A DNA stretch of 64,000 nt from an uncultured Flavobacteriaceae bacterium (GTDB lineage Bacteria > Bacteroidota > Bacteroidia > Flavobacteriales > Flavobacteriaceae): the NCBI GenBank assembly GCA_937929935.1, contig CALFUL010000013.1:1-64000 (forward strand), in the 5' to 3' direction. A program made the position numbers and the translations under genes. The notes under the pieces are model-generated. The model was given only the letters and a program-made list of their open reading frames with translations. It had not been told where the DNA came from and did no database searches. Below, in pieces: positions 9,379-15,671 of the stretch (its first letter is position 1; each line of letters opens with the position of its first letter).

Positions 9379-9678
9379 TCAGTTTTTAAAATTTATGGTT
9401 CCGTTTGAGGCCATGACTGCAATAGCTTTAAAATTTAGCTGTACCGATAGGCTATGTTCTGCATTAGCGGGAATAATAAATACTGTGCCAATCGCCAACA
9501 CATGCTCCGCATCAGGCATTTTTAATATTGCTTTACCTTCTTGAACAATAATCGTTGTTTCTACCGTACTATGATGTAGAGGAATCTCCATACCAGCCAA
9601 TGCATTCACCTGTAAAACTTTAGTGTGTTCACCTACTACTAAAGGTGACATTTCGGGTTTTTGAATTTCTTTTATCAT
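9379..9678 (-). CDS. Cupin-domain protein
   Basis: This 99-residue single-domain beta-barrel protein has the cupin pattern: motif 1 around GMEIPLHHSTVETTIIVQEG and motif 2 around GTVFIIPANAEHSL, with metal-type histidines. The ligand is unknown. It is the first gene after the internal promoter region 9679-9758 and precedes scdA by 7 bases. A second, different cupin lies at 10108-10455 in the same cluster. Confidence 0.8.
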   Translation of the reverse strand: MIKEIQKPEMSPLVVGEHTKVLQVNALAGMEIPLHHSTVETTIIVQEGKAILKMPDAEHVLAIGTVFIIPANAEHSLSVQLNFKAIAVMASNGTINFKN

Positions 9679-9728
9679 TTTTATTTTTTTATGTATTATC
9701 TAAGTGTTTGCGACAAAATAGTATTAAC

Positions 9729-9751
9729 GATATTATTACCTTTTTATCTTT
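9729..9751 (-). promoter_or_regulatory. Candidate NsrR/Rrf2 operator, copy 2
   Basis: These 23 bases are identical to 15062-15084, upstream of the cbb3-like gene. The site lies in the short gap between the DUF59 gene and the cupin-scdA pair, 51 bases before the cupin start, where a second promoter would sit. The outer part (GATA...TATC) is an imperfect inverted repeat. Confidence 0.55.
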
Positions 9752-9758
9752 ATATGAG

Positions 9759-10067
9759 TTATAAGAAACCAAGTTCGAACAAAGCTTCTTCGCTCATAAG
9801 TATTTTATCCCAAGGTGGATCCCAAGTTAAATCAACTTCGGCCTCTGTTATAAATTCGAGTTCTAAGATTCGGTCACGAACCGAATCAACTATGTAACCC
9901 GCCATAGAACAAGAAGGGGATGTGAGTGTCATTAAAATATCTACCTTGTTTTCTGTTGGCATTTTTAAATCATAGATAAGACCTAAATCGTAAACGTTGA
10001 CCGGAATTTCTGGATCAAAGACCATTTTAATCTTATCAATTATCGCCGTTTCATTTTCTTCTACCAT
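9759..10067 (-). CDS. DUF59/MIP18-type Fe-S cluster assembly factor
   Basis: This 102-residue protein has the DUF59 signature: DPEIPVNVYDLGLIYD at the N-terminus, a single conserved Cys in TLTSPSCSMAG, and the DPPWD segment near the C-terminus. The family (SufT, PaaD and MIP18 types) helps maturation of cytoplasmic Fe-S proteins. Its place beside scdA suggests rebuilding of clusters after nitrosative damage. This looks like a cluster-specific copy; no suf genes are in the window. Confidence 0.87.
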   Translation of the reverse strand: MVEENETAIIDKIKMVFDPEIPVNVYDLGLIYDLKMPTENKVDILMTLTSPSCSMAGYIVDSVRDRILELEFITEAEVDLTWDPPWDKILMSEEALFELGFL

Positions 10068-10107
10068 ACTACTCCGTTTTTTATTCTGAAATATCTAGGA
10101 TTGTAAT

Positions 10108-10455
10108 TTATTCGGTTCCCGTTTCGATCTCTTGCACTCTTTCAATCTTATCTTTTAAGGATAAAGAAAGTCGCACGATGCTATCTTCTAAAGCTCTTAA
10201 ATCGTGCAGCACGTTTCCTTCTAGTGTAATTAAATCTCCATGAACTAAGTGTTTCAACTCGCCATGCACTCCAAAATCTATTTTTCCTTGAAATATTTCT
10301 ACCACGATAGGAAATGGTGTTTTATGAGATTTCATGATTTGACCTTTTTTAAACACGATACGTATTTCTTTGGTAGCTGCTGATTCAAAAAGTACCGATA
10401 TCGCCGGCTTATCGGCGTTGTAAACTAAGTCTTCTACTATTGATGCTATTTTCAT
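10108..10455 (-). CDS. Cupin-like protein
   Basis: This 115-residue soluble protein has a cupin-like strand pattern (VFKKGQIMKSHKTPFPIVVEIFQG and LVHGDLITLEGNVLHDLRAL). Single histidines stand at the usual metal positions, and the fold call is better than any functional call. It is separated from the 4-TM protein by 12 bases and from the DUF59 gene by 40, consistent with one transcript. Confidence 0.7.
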   Translation of the reverse strand: MKIASIVEDLVYNADKPAISVLFESAATKEIRIVFKKGQIMKSHKTPFPIVVEIFQGKIDFGVHGELKHLVHGDLITLEGNVLHDLRALEDSIVRLSLSLKDKIERVQEIETGTE

Positions 10456-10467
10456 TTGTATTATTTT

Positions 10468-10908
10468 TTATGATTCAAATTTTTCAAAAGCCTTGACCGA
10501 GTATATAATCAGGGCTGTAATTTTTACTACTTCTAAGACCACATAATAGAGATGCATATACGATTGCTCCACTACCCCACCTGAAATTACGGTATCCGCA
10601 CGATGGTCAAGTTGCGGAAGAAAATAGAACGTTTGTACTATCAAAATCACTATCGGAATTTTAAGCCAAAGACTACGTGCAACAGTTTCTTTTCTATGGA
10701 GTGCAAGTTGTACTATGATGAGTAGCGCAAGTACCCATTCTACCTTGTTCAACGCGAAGAAAACCAACTTTCCGATACTCAACCCAATCGGTAAACTAAC
10801 TCCTTCAGCTTGAAATTTTAACCAAGCCTCCATAAAACTAATCGCCCCTATAAAGCCAATCCATAGCAACGTAGAGACAATTAAAACAGGATGTTTGACA
10901 ACACGCAT
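10468..10908 (-). CDS. Four-helix membrane protein, unknown function
   Basis: The product has 146 residues and about four transmembrane segments (approximately 8-27, 42-66, 80-97 and 118-138). Polar features between helices include E27 in MEAWLKFQ and the segment LPQLDHRAD. I do not recognise a specific family. Its start overlaps the stop of the truncated hemoglobin gene (TAATG), so it is translationally coupled to it. It may serve the respiratory or heme part of the cluster. Confidence 0.75.
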   Translation of the reverse strand: MRVVKHPVLIVSTLLWIGFIGAISFMEAWLKFQAEGVSLPIGLSIGKLVFFALNKVEWVLALLIIVQLALHRKETVARSLWLKIPIVILIVQTFYFLPQLDHRADTVISGGVVEQSYMHLYYVVLEVVKITALIIYSVKAFEKFES

Positions 10909-11300
10909 TAGATTAACGGTTTTGAATTGTTCTGACGATAGTGGGCAATCTTATATTGAAACATTTCTGCCATTTTCCCCGCGCGCCATTTTGCTTCTTC
11001 GGCTTTTTCTCCCGTGAAATTTTCATCTAAAGTCTCAAAAAACAAAGCGAGCCATTGCTCAAAATGTGCTTTCTCAACAGGTAACTCTGCATGCGGCATA
11101 AAAGGATTACCATAATAACTGCGGTCTCCTAAAAGTATGGTTTGCCAAAAGGTGTACATTCTCGCCATATGCTTTGGCCATTGGTCTTGTATTACAGCAT
11201 TAAAAACATCTTTTAATACGGCATCTTCTTGTACTTTGCCGTAAAATGTATCGACTAATACCTTTATATCTTCTTTGGTGTTAATTGTTTTTTTCATCAT
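10908..11300 (-). CDS. Group III truncated hemoglobin
   Basis: The 130 residues have the truncated-globin pattern of group III: WPKHMARMYTFWQTILLGDRSYYGNPFMPH, then HFEQWLALFFETL. The histidine of that last segment is the probable proximal heme ligand, and an aromatic-rich distal pocket precedes it. Related proteins bind O2 and NO and are tied to nitrosative stress in some bacteria. The gene overlaps its upstream neighbour by 4 bases (ATGA) and its downstream neighbour by one, so it sits inside one operon. Confidence 0.88.
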   Translation of the reverse strand: MMKKTINTKEDIKVLVDTFYGKVQEDAVLKDVFNAVIQDQWPKHMARMYTFWQTILLGDRSYYGNPFMPHAELPVEKAHFEQWLALFFETLDENFTGEKAEEAKWRAGKMAEMFQYKIAHYRQNNSKPLI

Positions 11301-11722
11301 ACAAATGAGGTATAAAATTCAGGACTCCAAAAGAAAATCAGATAGAAAAGTGCAAAGGCAACAAAAGATAGTATTAATGCCCAAACCCAAGCCGGAATGG
11401 CTTTTGGGGTTTCTGACCCACGAATTACGAATTCGTCATTGGTTTCGCTTCCGTATGCATTTATAGTAATGGGTATCTGTGTATCTACCACTTCATTTTG
11501 ACCCAGCCCGACAACGGAAATCATAGGGCCATTTCTAACCTCAAAATCGACCTCTTTTAAGCCTTCTACCCCTTGTGATGACTTCGCTACGATTTTAAGC
11601 TTGTGCTTGCCATCTGTAATTTTCGTGGTATCTAAAACAAATTTTACCGGTGGGGAAAATTCAGCGAAAGGCTGCTCCTCCTCATCTAAAAATACCTTTA
11701 TGATTCTATTATCTTCCATCAT
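11297..11722 (-). CDS. Unknown protein: Ig-like domain with C-terminal membrane anchor
   Basis: The 141 residues form a beta-rich domain (about 5-90) followed by one transmembrane helix (approximately 112-134, WVWALILSFVAFALFYLIFFW) and a very short tail. There is no signal peptide. The topology is therefore uncertain: a tail anchor would place the Ig-like part in the cytoplasm. I do not recognise the family. Tight spacing to both neighbours suggests an accessory role for the oxidase encoded upstream, comparable in position to small Cco assembly subunits. Confidence 0.7.
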   Translation of the reverse strand: MMEDNRIIKVFLDEEEQPFAEFSPPVKFVLDTTKITDGKHKLKIVAKSSQGVEGLKEVDFEVRNGPMISVVGLGQNEVVDTQIPITINAYGSETNDEFVIRGSETPKAIPAWVWALILSFVAFALFYLIFFWSPEFYTSFV

Positions 11723-11724
11723 CT

Positions 11725-12003
11725 TTAAAAGTCTTTTTTCAGCACAATGTTTTTAACATGCTCAGGGTTTGTTTCTTTTGGCTTTATCAAATATTTAACG
11801 CTGTAAAAAAGCGTAAAGCTTACAATAGCAACTGCCGACCATGTGATGATATAATCTATGGTTCCTGTCGGACCAGTACCGTGGGTGATGTTTTCTAACA
11901 TCTTGGGTTGGTTCTTTTTACAAAGATCACACGCATAACTACCGTACTGAAAACCTATAATTAATAGGATGGCAAATAGATTTTTTCTTTTCATTTTTTC
12001 CAA
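11725..12003 (-). CDS. Small membrane protein with an exported CxxC motif
   Basis: This 92-residue protein has an N-terminal signal-like helix (LFAILLIIGFQYGSYA) followed at once by CDLCKKNQP, then a second transmembrane helix (about 50-70) and a charged cytoplasmic tail. The CxxC would face the periplasm and could bind copper or heme or act as a thiol pair. That is inference; I do not recognise the family. It overlaps the preceding small gene by 13 bases and so belongs to the oxidase operon. Confidence 0.7.
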   Translation of the reverse strand: MEKMKRKNLFAILLIIGFQYGSYACDLCKKNQPKMLENITHGTGPTGTIDYIITWSAVAIVSFTLFYSVKYLIKPKETNPEHVKNIVLKKDF

Positions 12004-12227
12004 TAATTGTTCGCAGCTGCGATGGTTTGAAATTCAGTAGCAATGACGTTCGCCGAGGCAATTAGCATTGCTGGGTCTTCGGCATAAATAGGGCGCAATC
12101 TCTTCTTGACTTCCGGATCAGATTGTATTGCTCCTACAGATTTTCGAGCCAATGTAATCGCCAAGGCTCTACCTTCCATTGGTGTTTCTGTCAGCAAACT
12201 GGGCAAATAATTCTCTTTTTCACGCAT
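11991..12227 (-). CDS. Small soluble protein of unknown function in the oxidase operon
   Basis: The product has 78 residues and is predicted helical, with no membrane segment, no signal peptide and no cysteine. A central segment reads LARKSVGAIQSDPEVKKRLRPIY. It starts 4 bases after the CcoO-cytochrome fusion gene and overlaps the next gene. The tight packing supports a real gene. I do not recognise it. Confidence 0.65.
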   Translation of the reverse strand: MREKENYLPSLLTETPMEGRALAITLARKSVGAIQSDPEVKKRLRPIYAEDPAMLIASANVIATEFQTIAAANNYWKK

Positions 12228-12231
12228 CCCT

Positions 12232-13239
12232 TTATTGGTTTAACTGCATTACAAAATCCCGTACGCGCTTGATGTCACTTTCCGTCGTCGGAGCAGCATT
12301 GTTACCCCAACTACTACGTTCGTGGTTTACAATAGCAGAAATTTCGGCATCACTCAACTGTTCCGCAAAACCAGGCATTTGGCCATATTCACTGCGGGCG
12401 TCATAGCCTTGTAATATGATTTTTACCATAAAATCGTAATCTGTATCCATTACAACGCTACTACCTGCCAAAGGCGGAAAAGCACCTTTTAAACCCTGCC
12501 CGTTTTGTTGGTGACAAGCAGCACAGGTTTGCATGTAAAGGCTTTCGCCATCCAATTCTGCTGATGATGCACCTCCGCCATCTGATTGTTCTTCTTTTTT
12601 CAATGCTGGAATAAAGCCTATCGATGAAGCATCTGGCATCGGAGTCTGTTTTAAAGATTGCAAGTACGCCACCAATTGCAGCGCTTCTGTTGTGGCAATA
12701 ACCTTATTGCTCTTCTTATCTAAATAACTATCTGGCACGGGTACGATAACATCATTGTCTTTTACCAGAACAGAATCCACTTCCTCAAACATCCAAGGGT
12801 ATGAGGGCATAATCGATGCTTTTACTACGGTTCTTGGATTGTATAAATGCAATAAATGCCATTCTTTACCTGGTTGTCGTTTTCCTATGTTAGTCAAATC
12901 TGGACCTGTTCTTTCGCTTCCTAGTAGTGAGGGCGACTGCCGCCAAACATCCATCCGTTTTTTGCTGTAATAATAATCGGATGGTAAAGAAGGGCGGTCT
13001 CCCCAAACCTCATCCATGGCAATATTGCGCACTTGCTGCGTATGGCAGGCCATGCAATTTTCAGCTACGTAAACACGCAAGCCTTCTGCTTCGTTTGCAG
13101 TAAATCCTACCTGGTCAGGCAAGGGCTCGTAATCTTGCATCTGAAATGCAGGTAAAACTGCGATTCCTAGACTCAAAGTGGTAAATACCACTAAGGCCGT
13201 AACTACTAAATTTCTATGGTTCTTATGAAAATCAAACAT
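12232..13239 (-). CDS. Diheme cytochrome c: CcoO-like domain fused to a class I cytochrome c domain
   Basis: This 335-residue protein is anchored by an N-terminal helix (residues 9-30). The first heme site is C62-M-A-C65-H66 in the context CMACHTQQVR, the signature of CcoO (cbb3 subunit II); M144 in IMPSYPWM is a likely axial ligand. After a flexible linker (about 212-228), the second site is C239-A-A-C242-H243 (CAACHQQNG), with M288 in YGQMPGF as probable ligand, resembling a CcoP cytochrome domain. In standard cbb3 operons CcoO and CcoP are separate. The protein should sit in the periplasm and pass electrons to the subunit I encoded 13 bases upstream. Confidence 0.87.
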   Translation of the reverse strand: MFDFHKNHRNLVVTALVVFTTLSLGIAVLPAFQMQDYEPLPDQVGFTANEAEGLRVYVAENCMACHTQQVRNIAMDEVWGDRPSLPSDYYYSKKRMDVWRQSPSLLGSERTGPDLTNIGKRQPGKEWHLLHLYNPRTVVKASIMPSYPWMFEEVDSVLVKDNDVIVPVPDSYLDKKSNKVIATTEALQLVAYLQSLKQTPMPDASSIGFIPALKKEEQSDGGGASSAELDGESLYMQTCAACHQQNGQGLKGAFPPLAGSSVVMDTDYDFMVKIILQGYDARSEYGQMPGFAEQLSDAEISAIVNHERSSWGNNAAPTTESDIKRVRDFVMQLNQ

Positions 13240-13252
13240 GTGTTTCGCTACT

Positions 13253-15043
13253 TTAAATTTTTATAGGTTCTGTTGCTAGTTCTTTGGATGGAATGACTTC
13301 TTTTCTACGCTTTACCATGTAGTAAAAGTTATACGCGAATATTAAATGTGAAAGAAACATCAACGAACCACCTACGGCACGCCACACCCAAAAGGGCTTC
13401 ATTAATATTACAGATTCTATAAACGCATTGCCATCGACCCAACTCAAACCTTTTAAAGTACCACCTGCCATCATTGACATCATGTAGGCGAACAATCCTA
13501 CAAAAGCCATCCAAAAGTGGGCGCCTACAAATGCTTGCGGTGGCTCTTTTCCTGTTAGTTTTGGCAGAAGGGAATAGATACAGGCCCATAGTAAAAACGT
13601 AATGATACCATACATGGTGATATGAGAATGGGCTACGTTAAAATCAGTGAAATGCCAAACATAATTCGTGAATCTAAAAGCTTGTAGACTACCTTGAGTA
13701 GAGCCGACAAAGTAAAAAACGACTCCGACTAAAAAGAACGGCAAAACATAACTTTTAGAGATGTTGCTCCACGTACCTTTCATGGTCATAAAGAAATTGG
13801 TGGTGCCAGCAACTACGGGAATAAACATACCTGCACTAAAGACAATAGCCACTGTTTGTAGCCACCATGGCAGCGGACTAAATACGAAATGGTGCGTTCC
13901 GATAAGGGTATAGAATAACATTTGCGTCCAAAAAGCCAGTACTCCCAAGGAATACGAATAAATAGGCTTATTTAGTGAGGATGGTAAAAAGTAGTACACT
14001 AATCCCAATGTAAAGGTCATAAACCACATCCCCACTCCTTGGTGCATATAATACCCTTGTATTATGGTTTCTCCCAAACCATCTTGGTAAAAAGGCAGAT
14101 ACGCGATAATCGTTAGAATAATCGTCCATCCCAAGGCAGCCAATAAAAACCAATTGGAAATATAAATTTCTGAGATCTTTCGTTGCGCTACAGTTTTATA
14201 AAAATTATGAAATGTAATGATAAGGCCAATAGCGAATATGGCCATAACGGGCCAGATAAACTCACGATACTCCCCTCCTCCATTATTGAGACCGCTCATC
14301 AAGCAAAGATTCCCGATAGCGACAGAGGCATTAAATAATACTAACGCGCGTTTCGCATTTTTATAACTGTAGATGACAGTATTTGATGTTCTAGCCACCA
14401 CAAAATAGCCCAAGCCTATCATGGCCATTGATACCCAGCCCCAAAATACGGTATTGGTATGTACGGGACGTAATCTACCAAAAGAAAGCCATGATTGACT
14501 ATCCATTTCTGGCCATACGAATTTCATACCTAAATATTGACCTACTAGTGCGCCAAAAACAAGCCAAAAAACCGATGATCCTAAATAGGATATAATTATT
14601 TTTTTTAACGGCTCGGGAGTCTCTACGTTGAGTGGTGTTTTTTGTTTCTCATCAAAAAGAGGGTTGTCTGGGTCATTGGTCACTTTTTGAATCAAACCCT
14701 TTCTATCAAGTACAGCCTGCTCTTTTCCTAATTCCGTGCCAGACAATTTATATTTTAATGACTTTTTTCGATTTTCAAGAATCTCATCTATTCCTTCCTC
14801 ATCTAAGTCCAAAAGCTCGTCCGAAAAAGCAATATCTTTTTTTTCTATTTGAAACTGTTTGTAGCGGTCGATATACCCATTAAATCTAATAAGTAATATA
14901 ATTGATGCCACAGCAAAAACGATGAAGATCAAAATAAACGTACCGATAATACCTGGATTTTGAATCCAATTTTCTGTAGTTACTACTTCCGTTTGAATTA
15001 GCGTGGGTAGATTTAAAAGCGACGCTAGGGGTTGATGATTCAT
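13253..15043 (-). CDS. cbb3-like heme-copper oxidase subunit I (CcoN-like), possible NO or O2 reductase
   Basis: The 596 residues comprise an extra N-terminal helix (31-53), a cytoplasmic acidic linker (about 55-145), then a 12-helix heme-copper core. Visible ligands are H195 (low-spin heme, GRLRPVHTNT), H334 (CuB, YYMHQGVG), H384-H385 (CuB, IGTHHFVF), and H472 and H474 (hemes, VAHSHITMYG). Y378 lies six residues before H384, where cbb3 oxidases have their cross-linked tyrosine. The NorB glutamate position (H+4) is Gly338, so classical cNOR or qNOR is not supported. The setting (Rrf2, RIC, truncated globin, hemerythrin) points to NO. Chemistry is open: a specialised high-affinity oxidase or an NO reductase from the cbb3 side of the superfamily. 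Confidence 0.85.
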   Translation of the reverse strand: MNHQPLASLLNLPTLIQTEVVTTENWIQNPGIIGTFILIFIVFAVASIILLIRFNGYIDRYKQFQIEKKDIAFSDELLDLDEEGIDEILENRKKSLKYKLSGTELGKEQAVLDRKGLIQKVTNDPDNPLFDEKQKTPLNVETPEPLKKIIISYLGSSVFWLVFGALVGQYLGMKFVWPEMDSQSWLSFGRLRPVHTNTVFWGWVSMAMIGLGYFVVARTSNTVIYSYKNAKRALVLFNASVAIGNLCLMSGLNNGGGEYREFIWPVMAIFAIGLIITFHNFYKTVAQRKISEIYISNWFLLAALGWTIILTIIAYLPFYQDGLGETIIQGYYMHQGVGMWFMTFTLGLVYYFLPSSLNKPIYSYSLGVLAFWTQMLFYTLIGTHHFVFSPLPWWLQTVAIVFSAGMFIPVVAGTTNFFMTMKGTWSNISKSYVLPFFLVGVVFYFVGSTQGSLQAFRFTNYVWHFTDFNVAHSHITMYGIITFLLWACIYSLLPKLTGKEPPQAFVGAHFWMAFVGLFAYMMSMMAGGTLKGLSWVDGNAFIESVILMKPFWVWRAVGGSLMFLSHLIFAYNFYYMVKRRKEVIPSKELATEPIKI

Positions 15044-15059
15044 TTATATAATTTTAAAT

Positions 15060-15084
15060 AAGATATTATTACCTTTTTATCTTT
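15060..15084 (-). promoter_or_regulatory. Candidate NsrR/Rrf2 operator, copy 1
   Basis: The imperfect palindrome runs from AAGATA (15060-15065) to TATCTT (15078-15083), 17 bases upstream of the cbb3-like start. Bases 15062-15084 recur exactly at 9729-9751. The AAGAT/ATCTT ends resemble the half-site ends of the known E. coli NsrR consensus, and an Rrf2 gene lies directly upstream. Binding is inferred. Confidence 0.6.
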
Positions 15085-15100
15085 TATTGTTGTAATTTTT

Positions 15101-15535
15101 TTAGCGTTTTAAAAAGGTCAACCCGACTTCTAGTCCCGTTGCCAATTCAAACAGACTTGTATGCTGTAACATTTGTGCTAACTCATTGCGAACAACTGCG
15201 AACTTCTCGTGAAGCGGACAAGGTCTTTGAGCATTGCACTTCTTGAGACCCAAGCCACAGCCTTCATAAATAGAACTGCCATCGATGGCAGAAACAATAT
15301 CACTTAGTTTTATTTCGTCAATTCTGTTCTTCTCTATTTGAAACCCTCCTGTGGGGCCTTTTACAGAATCGAGCAAACCGGCTTTTGCCAATTGATGTAA
15401 TGTTTTAGCTGTAAAAGCAACTGGCGACTCTATTTCTTGTGCTATGTCTTTTAAACTTACTCGCCTACCCTGCAATGATTGTAGCGCAATGTACGAGGAT
15501 GCTTTTATGCCATATTCACAAGCTTTTGAAAACAT
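15101..15535 (-). CDS. Rrf2-family transcriptional regulator, NsrR-like
   Basis: The 144 residues show the Rrf2 winged-helix domain (residues 1-75, VSLKDIAQEIESPVAFTAKTLHQLAKAGLLDSVKGPTGGF) followed by three cysteines C93-x6-C100-x5-C106 in GCGLGLKKCNAQRPCPLHE. That spacing suits a [2Fe-2S] or [4Fe-4S] cluster as in NsrR and IscR. With scdA, a truncated globin and hemerythrin downstream, NO sensing is the best inference. It lies upstream of, and on the same strand as, the cbb3-like gene. A perfect 15-base palindrome overlaps its own promoter region. Confidence 0.9.
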   Translation of the reverse strand: MFSKACEYGIKASSYIALQSLQGRRVSLKDIAQEIESPVAFTAKTLHQLAKAGLLDSVKGPTGGFQIEKNRIDEIKLSDIVSAIDGSSIYEGCGLGLKKCNAQRPCPLHEKFAVVRNELAQMLQHTSLFELATGLEVGLTFLKR

Positions 15536-15541
15536 ATACTA

Positions 15542-15556
15542 GTATTAATTTAATAC
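15542..15556. promoter_or_regulatory. Perfect palindrome upstream of the Rrf2 gene
   Basis: GTATTAA-T-TTAATAC is a perfect 15-base palindrome 6 bases upstream of the Rrf2 start codon. It could be an autoregulatory operator. AT-rich composition makes chance occurrence possible, and it does not match the 23-base motif. Confidence 0.35.
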
Positions 15557-15671
15557 AAATGTAGTTTTATTTTTTAATTATGACAAATTTGTCAGAATTA
15601 AAAACCATTTTGGAATCATGTGTAAAAAGCTGGTCTTCATAAAAATAAGCTTTCCCCTTACCTTTTAATAA

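Noticed and set aside
13253-15043. Annotation as classical NorB/qNOR nitric oxide reductase
   Set aside because: The NorB glutamate four residues after the metal-binding His is Gly338 here, and the cbb3 tyrosine (Y378) is present. The motifs match CcoN.
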